Shown here one piece after another: positions 7,662 through 15,328 of a DNA stretch of 18,732 nucleotides. Positions within the stretch are counted from its first letter, which is position 1. Every line of letters starts with the position of its first letter. Source of the DNA: Gallionella sp. GTDB lineage: Bacteria > Pseudomonadota > Gammaproteobacteria > Burkholderiales > Gallionellaceae. The stretch lies in contig JANYHX010000237.1 of the NCBI GenBank assembly GCA_025362155.1, positions 1-18,732 of the forward strand, in the 5' to 3' direction. A program made the position numbers and the translations under genes. A model generated the notes under the pieces. That model searched no databases. It had not been told where the DNA came from and was given only the letters and a program-made list of their open reading frames with translations.

Positions 7662-8969
7662 ATGAATGGCACGATACTTTCTTCACTTCCCGGGCACAGC
7701 CAGCTGCGACGTCTGGTCGTGTTGCGCGGCATTGCTATCGCTGCGCAGCTCATTACGCTGAGCATAGCCTGGAAAATCCTGGAACTGCAATTGGACTGGC
7801 AACCCATGCTGCTGACTATTGCACTACTGTCTTCCATCAATCTGTTCAGCTGGCTGCGCCTGGGTGGAAGCGAAGGTTCCGGGCACCCAGCGGCGTCCCC
7901 CTTGCGGGGGCTGCGCTTGCGCAGGGACAGTCCGGTTTCCAATCCGGAACTATTCGCTCAATTAAGCGTGGATGTGATTGCACTGACCATCCTGCTGTAT
8001 TACGGCGGCGGCTCGACCAACCCTTTCGTTTCACTGTACCTGTTACCGCTGGTGATCGCTGCCGCGACACTTCCTGCGCGGCATACCTGGAGCATGGCGG
8101 TATTCACTGCCGCGTGTTACAGCCTGTTGATGTTCTATTACATTCCATTGCCGCATATCCACCAGCATGGAAACGATGCCTTCAATATTCATGTGGTGGG
8201 CATGTGGCTGGGCTTCGTTATCAGCGCGGTGGTAGTGGCCTATTTCGTCGTGCAGATGGCACAGGCGGTGCGCAGCCGCGACGAGATGCTGGCGCGTGTG
8301 CGCGAGGAAATTCTGCGCAATGAACGTATCGTGGCGCTCGGGACACAGGCTGTCGGCGCGGCGCATGAGATGGGCACGCCGCTGGCCACAATGGCGGTGG
8401 TGATCGGCGAATTGCGGCATGATGCCGCCGCTGATCAGCCGGTATTGCGCGACAGCCTGGCTATTCTTGACGAGCAGGTGCGCGGTTGCAAACGTATCCT
8501 TGACAAGATCATGTTAAATGCACAAGACGGCGGCACGACGCTGCTGCAGCCGGCGAATGAATTGATGGGCGAGGTATTGAACGAATGGCAGTTGCTGCGT
8601 CCCACTGCACAATATCAATATCACAGCGGTGTTCAACCAGCGCCCCGCATCAACGTCGATGTGACGCTGCGTGCCGCACTGATGAACTTGCTCAACAACG
8701 CTGCGGATGCGAGCCCACAGCCTATTGAGATACATGCCCACTGGGACGGTTCCAGCTTCAAACTGGAAATTCACGATCAAGGCCAGGGATTGAGCGATGA
8801 AGCTAAGCTCAAAGCCGGCGCGGCATTTTTCACCACCAAGAAGGAAGGGCGCGGGCTGGGTTTGTTCCTCGCCAATGCGACTATCGAACGCATGGGCGGC
8901 ACGGTGCGCCTGTTCAACCGCACTGAAAGCGGTGCGACCACCGAACTTATTTTGCCGGCCTTCGGATGA
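7662..8969 (+). CDS. regB: Redox sensor histidine kinase RegB/PrrB/ActS
   Basis: This is a 435-residue membrane kinase that phosphorylates RegA according to quinone-pool redox state. There are about six membrane segments (residues 17-200), with the quinone-site motif GGSTNPF at 116-122 before the fourth. The H box is AHEMGTPL with H235, and a Cys lies 41 residues later (C276 in VRGCKRIL), at the place of the redox-active Cys of RegB. The ATPase domain has NLLNNAADAS, DQGQGLSD, FFTTK and GRGLGLF. The frame is open from 7521, overlapping the upstream gene. I choose ATG 7662 because the family starts shortly before the first helix; ATG 7626 behind GGAGAAG is the alternative. A Gly/Pro/Arg-rich loop (about 68-92) between helices 2 and 3 appears inserted and is encoded by hairpin-rich DNA. 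Confidence 0.92.
   Translation: MNGTILSSLPGHSQLRRLVVLRGIAIAAQLITLSIAWKILELQLDWQPMLLTIALLSSINLFSWLRLGGSEGSGHPAASPLRGLRLRRDSPVSNPELFAQLSVDVIALTILLYYGGGSTNPFVSLYLLPLVIAAATLPARHTWSMAVFTAACYSLLMFYYIPLPHIHQHGNDAFNIHVVGMWLGFVISAVVVAYFVVQMAQAVRSRDEMLARVREEILRNERIVALGTQAVGAAHEMGTPLATMAVVIGELRHDAAADQPVLRDSLAILDEQVRGCKRILDKIMLNAQDGGTTLLQPANELMGEVLNEWQLLRPTAQYQYHSGVQPAPRINVDVTLRAALMNLLNNAADASPQPIEIHAHWDGSSFKLEIHDQGQGLSDEAKLKAGAAFFTTKKEGRGLGLFLANATIERMGGTVRLFNRTESGATTELILPAFG
7895..7929. repeat. REP-like hairpin cluster inside regB
   Basis: Two adjacent perfect hairpins occur: CCCCC-TTGC-GGGGG (7897-7910) and CTGCGC-TT-GCGCAG (7911-7924). They are bracketed by GTCCC (7895-7899) and GGGAC (7925-7929). The region encodes part of a loop that looks extra relative to RegB proteins. 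This density of palindromes suggests insertion of a short palindromic repeat element that kept the reading frame. Confidence 0.5.
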
Positions 8970-9535
8970 ACATGACCAATATGTCTGTGACCCAGTTGCG
9001 TGAAGAATTTGCCTCTCTATTGTTGGTGGATGACGATACCACTTTCTGCAGGGTATTAAGTGCAGCACTCGAGAAGCGCGGCTTTGCTGTGACAGTGGCA
9101 CATAGCGTAGAGCAGGCCGTTCCGATAGCCGAAAATAATCCCCCAGAATTCGCGGTGGTCGACCTGAAAATGGGCGGTGCGCCGGGACTCGTTCTGGTCA
9201 AGGTGTTGCACGGCCTCGATCCGAACACGCGCATTGTCGTGCTGACCGGTTATGCCAGCATCGCCACCGCCGTCGAGGCGATCAAACTGGGTGCGACCCA
9301 ATATCTTGCCAAACCAGCCAATGCCGACGATATCGTCGCGGCTTTTGATCATGCTCCCGACAGCAATGTGTCGCTCAAGACACACCCTGCGCAAATAGGG
9401 AATCTTGAATGGGAACACATTCAACGCGTGCTGCGCGAACATGAAGGCAACATTTCAGCCACGGCGCGCGCGCTCAATATGCATCGCCGCACTTTGCAGC
9501 GCAAACTTGCCAAGCCGCCATTGCATACCGATTAA
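8966..9535 (+). CDS. regA: Redox response regulator RegA/PrrA/ActR
   Basis: This 189-residue regulator has a receiver domain (about 16-130) with the acidic pocket VDDD and phosphoacceptor D66 (VVDLKMGG), VLTGYAS and the AKP lysine. A short linker leads to a C-terminal Fis-like helix-turn-helix, GNISATARALNMHRRTLQRK, which is the near-invariant RegA/PrrA/ActR recognition helix. The start overlaps the regB stop (ATGA), so the two are co-translated. RegA proteins bind GCG-rich half-sites and control respiration, carbon or nitrogen fixation and cytochrome genes, depending on the host. The usual senC/sco gene between regB and regA in alphaproteobacteria is absent. A perfect 10-bp palindrome (GTCCCGGGAC) follows within the downstream gap. 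Confidence 0.94.
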   Translation: MNMTNMSVTQLREEFASLLLVDDDTTFCRVLSAALEKRGFAVTVAHSVEQAVPIAENNPPEFAVVDLKMGGAPGLVLVKVLHGLDPNTRIVVLTGYASIATAVEAIKLGATQYLAKPANADDIVAAFDHAPDSNVSLKTHPAQIGNLEWEHIQRVLREHEGNISATARALNMHRRTLQRKLAKPPLHTD

Positions 9536-9616
9536 ACTTAATATCGAATGAACTTTTGTCCCGGGACACTCCGACAACGATCTTTGTTCTCAAAACCCCC
9601 CTGCTTTATGCTTAAA

Positions 9617-9644
9617 TTGCGCCCCTCTGCATTGTCAGTATAAA
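9617..9644 (+). promoter_or_regulatory. Candidate promoter of the pseudouridine synthase gene
   Basis: TTGCGC at 9617-9622 and TATAAA at 9639-9644 are 16 nt apart. Only five bases separate TATAAA from the ATG at 9650, so a transcript from this promoter would begin at or within about two bases of the start codon and would be leaderless. No Shine-Dalgarno is visible in those bases, which fits. Confidence 0.4.
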
Positions 9645-9649
9645 TTTTC

Positions 9650-10381
9650 ATGGAAAAAATCCGCCTGTCCAAACGTATGTCCGAACTCGGCCTGTGTTCG
9701 CGCCGCGAAGCGGATAGCTATATCGAAAAAGGCTGGGTGGAAGTTGATGGGGAAATCGTCAGTGAATTAGGAAGCAAGGTTTATCCTACCCAGCAGGTAA
9801 AATTACTTAACGCCGCGCAGAACACCCAACAACAGCGGGTAACGATTTTGCTCAACAAGCCGATCGGCTATGTATCGGGGCAAGCGGAACATAATTACAA
9901 GCCAGCCATCACGTTGCTGGATGACGCCACCCGCTGGGTTGAAGACCGCTCAGCGCTGCGATTTCATCGCAGCCAGTTCCTCGGTCTGGCCCCGGCGGGT
10001 CGCCTGGATATTGATTCGCAAGGTTTATTGGTACTCACACAAGATGGTCGCATTGCCAAGCGACTGATAGGAGAAAACTCCACCGTGGATAAGGAATATT
10101 TGGTGCGCGTACAAGGCAAGCTGAGGGACAGCGATCTGGCCTTGCTCAGCCAGGGGCTGAAACTGGATGGGGTATATCTCAAGCCCGCCAAGGTGGCCTG
10201 GCAAAATGAAGACCAGTTGCGCTTCGTGCTTCAAGAAGGGAAAAAACGTCAGATCCGGCGCATGTGTGAATTGGTCGGCTTGCAAGTCAGCGGGTTGAAA
10301 CGTATCCGCATCGGGAAAGTTAAGCTGGGAGATTTGCCGGTGGGTCAGTGGCGCTATTTAGGGGAAAACGAACAATTTTAA
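9650..10381 (+). CDS. rluF: 23S rRNA pseudouridine synthase, RsuA/RluF family
   Basis: This 243-residue protein has an N-terminal S4 RNA-binding domain (about 4-50, RLSKRMSELGLCSRREADSYI) and a pseudouridine synthase core. The catalytic Asp is D120 in AGRLDIDSQGLLVLT, preceded by LLNKPIGYVS and followed by KEYLVRV and GKKRQIRRMCE. The GLKRIRIGKV...LPVGQWRYL ending and the RMCE motif resemble RluF, which modifies 23S rRNA helix 74, more than RsuA or RluB. The exact target uridine cannot be proved here. The gene converges on the EAL gene with a 4-bp stop overlap (10378-10381), leaving no room for a terminator between them, so antisense read-through is possible. Confidence 0.85.
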   Translation: MEKIRLSKRMSELGLCSRREADSYIEKGWVEVDGEIVSELGSKVYPTQQVKLLNAAQNTQQQRVTILLNKPIGYVSGQAEHNYKPAITLLDDATRWVEDRSALRFHRSQFLGLAPAGRLDIDSQGLLVLTQDGRIAKRLIGENSTVDKEYLVRVQGKLRDSDLALLSQGLKLDGVYLKPAKVAWQNEDQLRFVLQEGKKRQIRRMCELVGLQVSGLKRIRIGKVKLGDLPVGQWRYLGENEQF

Positions 10382-11601
10382 TCCTTACCCGCTAGGTTTT
10401 TAACCTGCCCTTTCGCATAGCGCAGCATCACGTCTTGCAGGGGGATGGGGCGGCCAAAATGCCAGCCTTGCCCAAATTCACATTGCATCTCCAGGAGCTT
10501 TCTCTTCACGCCTTCGGTTTCAACACTTTCAGCGACCACATTCATCCCTAATGAATGTGCCAACGCCACAGTCGAACGAACAATTTCCAGGCTTTGTGCC
10601 GAGGCCAGCATGGGTTCGACGAAAGCACCATCAATTTTTAGTGTGTCCAGGGGATAGCGCTGCAAATGCCTTAACCCCGAATGGCCAGCACCATAATCAT
10701 CAAGGGCGAGACTACAACCCAAATCAATCAGGCGGCGCATAATTTTCTGGGCGATTTCAGGATGATCCACCATCACTGTTTCCGTTAGCTCCAACTTCAG
10801 TTCCCTGGCATTCATTTTGTGATTCGCCATGATGTTCTTCACTTCTTCTACCAGCATCTCATTACCCAATTGGGCTGGCGAAAGATTGACACTGATGAAG
10901 GGCATTTCATAATCCACCAATTTCCGCAGCTTCTTCCAGTCCCTGCAGGCGCGTTCAAGGGTCCACAGGCCGATTTCATGTATCAGGCCAGTTTGTTCTG
11001 CGATCCATAAAAAATCATTCGGCTGTATTTGCCCGTCAGTGGGATGATGCCATCGTATCAGCGCTTCGAATCCGGCAACAGTCCCATCAGCAAGCTTACA
11101 AATCGGTTGATAATAAAGCTGGAATTCTTCATGTGTCAGGGCTCGCTTCATGCCGTGAGCAAGCGATAGTTTTTGCGTTGCCTCGCCTTTCAGGGTATTG
11201 CGGCGCCGCGACTGCTCCGGGGAAATTACTGAACTTAACGCTGACAATGCCGAGCCATCGTTTCTGTTTCTAAAACGATCCAGAATAACGAGCAGCAAGT
11301 GGCGCAAAACCGGGTCACTCTTTTCCAGCAATCCTTCCATTAACTTGCGAGGAATAGGCACCAGCACTGTTCTTTCAAGCGCCCTGACAGTTGCCGTGCG
11401 GGGTTGATAGTCAATCAAGGCAATTTCCCCAAACAACTCCCCTTTGCCTATCAGCCTGATACGTTGTTCCTTGTTTTGCTTTATAACCAGAACCTCAACT
11501 ACACCTTCCTCAATAAGATAGGCGCAATCACCAGCGTCTCCATGTTTAAAAATCTGCTGGCCGCTGGTAAAAATTTCTCGATCAAATTCATCAAACAACA
11601 T
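10378..11601 (-). CDS. Cyclic-nucleotide-binding domain fused to EAL phosphodiesterase
   Basis: This 407-residue cytoplasmic protein has an N-terminal cNMP-binding/CRP-like domain (about 5-120: IFKHGDAGDCAYLIEEG, GELFGEIALIDYQPRTATVRA) and a C-terminal EAL domain (about 150-400). The EAL residues for metal and catalysis are present: E179 in the EAL signature, N239 (VNLSP), the ELTE motif (271-274), D301/D302 (DDYGAG), K322 (LKIDG), E358 (VAESVET) and Q378. It is therefore likely an active c-di-GMP hydrolase gated by a nucleotide or by another ligand. I choose ATG 11601 over the upstream TTG 11664 because AGGGGAAG lies 5 nt before it (11607-11614). The CRP domain has no DNA-binding HTH. It lies downstream of corC on the same strand but 226 nt away, so probably has its own promoter. 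Confidence 0.9.
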   Translation of the reverse strand: MLFDEFDREIFTSGQQIFKHGDAGDCAYLIEEGVVEVLVIKQNKEQRIRLIGKGELFGEIALIDYQPRTATVRALERTVLVPIPRKLMEGLLEKSDPVLRHLLLVILDRFRNRNDGSALSALSSVISPEQSRRRNTLKGEATQKLSLAHGMKRALTHEEFQLYYQPICKLADGTVAGFEALIRWHHPTDGQIQPNDFLWIAEQTGLIHEIGLWTLERACRDWKKLRKLVDYEMPFISVNLSPAQLGNEMLVEEVKNIMANHKMNARELKLELTETVMVDHPEIAQKIMRRLIDLGCSLALDDYGAGHSGLRHLQRYPLDTLKIDGAFVEPMLASAQSLEIVRSTVALAHSLGMNVVAESVETEGVKRKLLEMQCEFGQGWHFGRPIPLQDVMLRYAKGQVKNLAGKD

Positions 11602-11643
11602 AACCGCTTCCCCTGCTTGATTTAATTTCAGCAACGCTTTCGT

Positions 11644-11659
11644 CCTATTCGATAATAGG
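11644..11659. repeat. Small hairpin upstream of the cNMP-EAL gene
   Basis: CCTATT and AATAGG (6-bp arms) flank CGAT, centred about 50 nt before the preferred ATG at 11601. It may be a 5'-UTR hairpin or operator, or chance. Confidence 0.3.
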
Positions 11660-11748
11660 AGCAACAGCCAAATTTACGTCTTGCAACTTTTCTGCAGACG
11701 GACAATATACCAAATGCTCAAATCTGACCACTGGCTTGAAAATCTGGG

Positions 11749-11776
11749 GGCTTCGAAATTTGAGGCTTCGAAATTT
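11749..11776. repeat. 13-bp tandem repeat, 15-bp period
   Basis: GGCTTCGAAATTT occurs at 11749-11761 and again at 11764-11776. It contains the palindrome TTCGAA. It lies in the 226-nt gap between corC and the cNMP-EAL gene, about 150 nt upstream of the latter. It may be a duplicated binding site or simple slippage. Confidence 0.5.
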
Positions 11777-11827
11777 TAAGGGCGCGGGAAATCGATCCAT
11801 TTTTGCAATAATTTCTGCGGGGCGTAG

Positions 11828-12670
11828 TTAAACTTTTTTTAAAGCGGGCTTTTTACGTTCGACCAACATGGAATATAGCCTGCGGCTATCCGCCCGCAAT
11901 ACGGTAAACCTGAGTTCGCCGATGTGGATATGATCCCCGCGCTTGGGCAATTGGCCAACAGCCTGGAGCACCAAGCCGCCTACTGTGTCGCATTCTTCAT
12001 CGCTGAATTGTGTGCCGAGTGCAACATTGAAATCGGCGATTTCAGTGTCGGCTTTGACGCGATACTGTCCCGCAGCATCTGCAATAATATTGTCTTCATC
12101 ATTGTCAAAATCATATTCGTCCTCGATTTCGCCAACAATTTGTTCCAGCACATCTTCGATGGTCACCATGCCGGACACACCGCCATATTCGTCCACCACC
12201 AACGCAATATGATTGCGATTGCTGCGGAAATCGCGCAGCAGCACATTGAGACGCTTGGCTTCCGGCACAAACACGGCGGGGCGCAACATGTCACGCACAT
12301 CGAACTCTTCCCCCGCGTAATAGCGCAATAAATCTTTTGCCAGCAGGATGCCAATGATTTTGTCTTTGTCGCCTTCCGCCACCGGAAAGCGCGAGTGCGC
12401 CGTCTTGATTATAAATGGAATGAATTCATCCGGCGGTTGACTGATGTCGATGACATCCATTTGCGCGCGCGGAATCATGATTTCGCGCACCTGCCGTTCA
12501 GACACCTGCATCACGCCTTCCATCATGGACAGCGCATCGGCATCCAGCAGGTTGCGTTCATAAGCGGAATGTAGCAATTCGACCAGCTGCTCGCGATCTT
12601 CCGGTTCACGCAACAACATCGTGGAAAGGCGCTCTAACAGACTGGGTTTACTACTCTCTGAATCATCCAT
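11828..12670 (-). CDS. corC: CorC/HlyC-type CBS-domain protein
   Basis: This 280-residue cytoplasmic protein has a short helical N-terminus, a pair of CBS domains (about 63-185: REIMIPRAQMDVI, HSRFPVAEGDKDKIIGILLAKDLL, NHIALVVDEYGGVSGMVTIEDVLEQIVGEIEDE), and a C-terminal CorC_HlyC transporter-associated domain (about 200-275). CorC/YbeX is linked to Mg/Co efflux and, in E. coli, to ribosome maturation together with its neighbours ybeY and ybeZ. It starts 9 nt after the ybeY stop on the same strand and is probably translated from the same message. No Shine-Dalgarno precedes it, suggesting coupling. In relatives lnt follows immediately; here a non-coding gap and the cNMP-EAL gene come next. Confidence 0.93.
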   Translation of the reverse strand: MDDSESSKPSLLERLSTMLLREPEDREQLVELLHSAYERNLLDADALSMMEGVMQVSERQVREIMIPRAQMDVIDISQPPDEFIPFIIKTAHSRFPVAEGDKDKIIGILLAKDLLRYYAGEEFDVRDMLRPAVFVPEAKRLNVLLRDFRSNRNHIALVVDEYGGVSGMVTIEDVLEQIVGEIEDEYDFDNDEDNIIADAAGQYRVKADTEIADFNVALGTQFSDEECDTVGGLVLQAVGQLPKRGDHIHIGELRFTVLRADSRRLYSMLVERKKPALKKV

Positions 12671-12679
12671 TTTTTGGTA

Positions 12680-13120
12680 CTAATTTGCCTGATAAGGATC
12701 GGGGTAACGCAATTTTAGCATTAGTGCGGTTTCCCATGCTTCCATCCCGGCGGCATCTGCCTCATTGTCATGCCCGTGACCTTGCAGGTGCAGTGCGGCA
12801 TGCAGCGTGAGATGCGCGTAATGCGCCAGCAGATTTTTGTGCTGCGCGGCGGCTTCTCGCTCTACCACCGGCGCGCAAATCACCACATCGCCCGCCAGAG
12901 GCCGGGAGTCGTCGTAAGTAAAACTTAGCACATTGGTGGCGTAATCCTTGCCGCGATAATTTTTATTCAGCTCACGCGCTTCCGCTTCATCAACAAGGCG
13001 CAACGTAATATTGACGTCACGTTGCAACGCAACTTTTAGCCAACGCCGAAATTGCGCACGGGTGGGCAAGTGTTGCGCGGCGCTGGCATATTGCACTGCC
13101 AAGGAAAGCTTGTGGCTCAT
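12680..13120 (-). CDS. ybeY: Endoribonuclease YbeY (rRNA maturation)
   Basis: This 146-residue single-domain metalloenzyme is needed for 16S rRNA 3'-end processing and ribosome quality control. The zinc site is the H-x3-H-x5-H motif at H107, H111 and H117 ([11 protein letters not shown]), followed by the usual acidic stretch and ME (GMEAWE). The upstream conserved block [18 protein letters not shown] is the YbeY hallmark. Length fits the family (about 150). Its ATG overlaps the miaB stop by 4 bp (ATGA), giving translational coupling. The phoH/ybeZ gene that usually sits between miaB and ybeY, and whose ATPase product cooperates with YbeY, is missing from this spot. Confidence 0.95.
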   Translation of the reverse strand: MSHKLSLAVQYASAAQHLPTRAQFRRWLKVALQRDVNITLRLVDEAEARELNKNYRGKDYATNVLSFTYDDSRPLAGDVVICAPVVEREAAAQHKNLLAHYAHLTLHAALHLQGHGHDNEADAAGMEAWETALMLKLRYPDPYQAN

Positions 13121-14457
13121 TTAGCAACCAGTTCACCACGCAGCGTATGGCGCACCACCTGGGTGATATTTATATCGACAAATTCGCCGATTAAATTTGC
13201 CGCGCCGCTGAAATTTACCACGCGATTGTTGTCCGTACGCGCCGCCAATTCCCGTGTATCTTTTTTCGACACTCCCTCAACCAGAGCGCGCTGGCTTGTG
13301 CCTAACATCGCCTGCGCTACTCCATCCTCCTGCTTTGCGATGCGATCTTGCAAACGCTGCAAACGCGCCGCTTTTACTTCATGCAGCGTGTCATCGCGCA
13401 ACTCGGCAGCAGGGGTGCCGGGGCGCGGGCTGTATAAATAACTGAAACTGTTATCAAAGCCAATCTCGTCGATCAGCTTCATGGTTGCTTCGAAATCCTG
13501 CTCAGTCTCACCAGGAAAACCGACAATAAAATCGGAGGTGATGCAAATATCCGGACGTGCCGCGCGCACCCGGCGGATGATGGATTTGTATTCCAGCACG
13601 GTGTGACCACGTTTCATCGCCGCCAGGATGCGGTCCGAACCGGACTGGACTGGCAGATGCAAATGACTGACCAGTTTGGGCGTGGTCGCATATACATCAA
13701 TCAGCCGCTGCGTCATATCCTTGGGATGTGAGGTGGTAAAGCGCAAGCGGCTTAAACCATCCAGTCCAGCCAAAGCCTGCAGCATAAAAGCAAAATCAAC
13801 GGTATCGCCATCGTCGCTTGCACCGCGGTAGGCATTCACATTTTGCCCCAATAGCATGACCTCCTTTACCCCTTGGGCGAGCAGCACCTGCACGTCACGC
13901 ATCACGTCAACCAGCGGGCGCGAAACTTCTTCACCGCGCGTATAGGGCACAACACAGAAAGTACAGTATTTGCTGCAGCCTTCCATGATCGATACGTAGG
14001 CTGTGCCGGAGGTGGTTTGCGGGATTGGCAGATGATCGAATTTTTCAATTTCAGGAAAGCTGATGTCCACTTGGGGACGTCCGGTATCGCGGCGCGCCTG
14101 CAACAATTGCGGCAAACGATGCAGCGTTTGCGGACCGAATATCACGTCCACATAAGGCGCGCGTTTCAGAATTGCCGCGCCTTCCTGGCTGGCCACACAA
14201 CCGCCCACGCCGATCAGCAGATCGGGATTGGTCAGCTTGAGCGGGCGCACCCGCCCCAGATCGGAGAACACTTTTTCTTCGGCTTTCTCGCGTATTGAAC
14301 AGGTGTTGAACAAAATGACATCGGCCTCTTCCGGATACTCAGTTGGCTCCATGCCCTCGCAGGCGCGCAGCAAATCCGCCATCTTGCCCGAGTCATACTC
14401 GTTCATCTGGCAGCCGAAAGTTTTAATATGGAATTTTTTGGGCTCGCTGTGGGTCAC
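13117..14457 (-). CDS. miaB: tRNA-2-methylthio-N6-dimethylallyladenosine synthase
   Basis: MiaB is a radical-SAM enzyme with two iron-sulfur clusters that methylthiolates i6A37 in tRNAs reading codons that start with U. The 446 residues show the N-terminal cluster ligands C16 (TFGCQMN), C53 ([12 protein letters not shown]) and C87 (GGCVASQEG), the radical-SAM triad C161-x3-C165-x2-C168 (GCSKYCTFC), the conserved LLGQNVNAY and SGSDRIL blocks, and a C-terminal TRAM domain (about 375-440). The start is GTG at 14457; the protein aligns with the family from [15 protein letters not shown], so no earlier start is needed. No Shine-Dalgarno precedes it, and a TATAAA lies 5 nt upstream. It is the first gene of the miaB-ybeY-corC operon and directly abuts foreign DNA. 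Confidence 0.97.
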   Translation of the reverse strand: MTHSEPKKFHIKTFGCQMNEYDSGKMADLLRACEGMEPTEYPEEADVILFNTCSIREKAEEKVFSDLGRVRPLKLTNPDLLIGVGGCVASQEGAAILKRAPYVDVIFGPQTLHRLPQLLQARRDTGRPQVDISFPEIEKFDHLPIPQTTSGTAYVSIMEGCSKYCTFCVVPYTRGEEVSRPLVDVMRDVQVLLAQGVKEVMLLGQNVNAYRGASDDGDTVDFAFMLQALAGLDGLSRLRFTTSHPKDMTQRLIDVYATTPKLVSHLHLPVQSGSDRILAAMKRGHTVLEYKSIIRRVRAARPDICITSDFIVGFPGETEQDFEATMKLIDEIGFDNSFSYLYSPRPGTPAAELRDDTLHEVKAARLQRLQDRIAKQEDGVAQAMLGTSQRALVEGVSKKDTRELAARTDNNRVVNFSGAANLIGEFVDINITQVVRHTLRGELVAK

Positions 14458-14462
14458 GCTGT

Positions 14463-14468
14463 TTTATA
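14463..14468 (-). promoter_or_regulatory. Candidate -10 of the miaB operon
   Basis: On the minus strand TATAAA lies 5 nt before the GTG of miaB, so a transcript from it would be leaderless. No convincing -35 hexamer is found 16-18 nt upstream. The sequence further upstream is AT-rich and probably acquired, so the native promoter may have been replaced. Confidence 0.3.
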
Positions 14469-14566
14469 GGTACAATTGAATCATGACTAGAAAGCCTTTT
14501 AAATATAGGTTCTGTAAATTTCAAATGCCAAGATACCAACAATAGTACCAACAAAACTTAATAGTC

Positions 14567-14608
14567 AGCCCTTAACAAGAGTGCATTCTACCAAATAACT
14601 CGCACCAC
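14567..14608 (-). other. Possible tRNA(Asn)-like 5'-half remnant
   Basis: The minus strand reads GTGGTGC, then a D-arm-like AGTTATTTGGTAGAATGC, then CTCTTGTTAAGGG with GTT at the anticodon place. The anticodon stem keeps only about three pairs, U8 is missing, and no T-arm or matching 3' acceptor strand follows. It is not a working tRNA. It may be a relic of an attachment site or a chance likeness. Confidence 0.2.
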
Positions 14609-15229
14609 TTAATGGGCTTGTCAGCATCGGGAGCAACTCCGCGCTCCGTTGGTACAAACCGCCGCAAACGTCAGTCCTTTGGACTCACGTTTAGACGCGG
14701 CTAAACCCGCCGTCATGCCATCGTCCCCCTGCCCTCGCCTTTCACCGCTTAACGCCTACCGCATCCGGGACCGGCGCACCATTCCGCAAACTCCATTCAG
14801 CGACCGTAGCCGAGCATCCGGTTTGTCGGTTCGTCTCCGTTGTTGCCCTCAAACATCACGGCTACCAGCACGTCCACGGCCAACCCCTCACCCCTTAACT
14901 GCACCGGCTTTTGAATCGGTTGCTACAGACCGTTTGTTGAGCGCCATCACCTTGTCTTTCGTAGTTCATGCCGTCGCATCGCCAATGGCTGGTCGGTCGC
15001 GGAGGCTAATCATCAGTCACGCCAGCCATCGAGGGCACGATACAAGCCGTGCCGCTTTGCGTGCCCCTTCTCCCGTTCGCACTCCCTGCGGTCGCTTGCG
15101 CTGCGGCTTCGGTTGCCCCTCTCGTCTGTCATGCCGGATGCCGCCTCCTAAAAGCGCGACTGCCTTAACGCCACCCTGGGCGAGCGATACGACGGCATGA
15201 CCCACTACACAACGACCAGGAGAAGACAG

Positions 15230-15328
15230 ATGCGCGATCAACAAACCAACACAACCAAAAGCAAAACCACCTGCGGCAGCGAGCTTCACAACAGCATCAC
15301 TTTGAAAGCAAACCAAGGAGAAAAGAAA
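15230..15328 (+). other. In-frame leader reading frame before ardC
   Basis: ATG 15230 has AGGAG 7 nt upstream (15218-15222) and reads MRDQQTNTTKSKTTCGSELH and on into ardC without a stop. The equivalent ATG, AGGAG and frame occur before alpA in the other arm. The frame is open in both copies with no indel. In the first third, however, most base changes alter the amino acid (N/S, K/Q, S/N, K/N, T/A), so protein-level selection is not obvious. It is either an N-terminal extension of ArdC or a translated leader. Confidence 0.4.

Larger units (their letters stand above)
14458..14634. other. Intergenic boundary between core operon and accessory DNA
   Basis: This gene-free stretch of 177 nt is AT-rich compared with both flanks. 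It holds two copies of TACCAACA about 12 nt apart (AAGATACCAACAATAGTACCAACAAAA, split here only for description) and an inverted repeat AGCCC-TTAA / TTAA-T-GGGCT (14567-14575 with 14609-14618). Inside that repeat the minus strand resembles the 5' half of a tRNA. No open frame is supported. Confidence 0.5.

Noticed and set aside
8514..9101. 195-codon minus-strand frame across regB/regA
   Set aside because: It is antisense to two well-supported genes and has no motif.
14540..14640. Functional tRNA gene
   Set aside because: There is no T-arm, no 3' acceptor strand, no U8 and a poor anticodon stem; only a 5'-half likeness remains.
14649..15200. 183-codon plus-strand open frame inside the left arm
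   Set aside because: It is Pro/Arg/Ser-rich with no known motif, and the other arm has one-base differences that break the same frame, so it is probably a by-product of GC-rich non-coding DNA.
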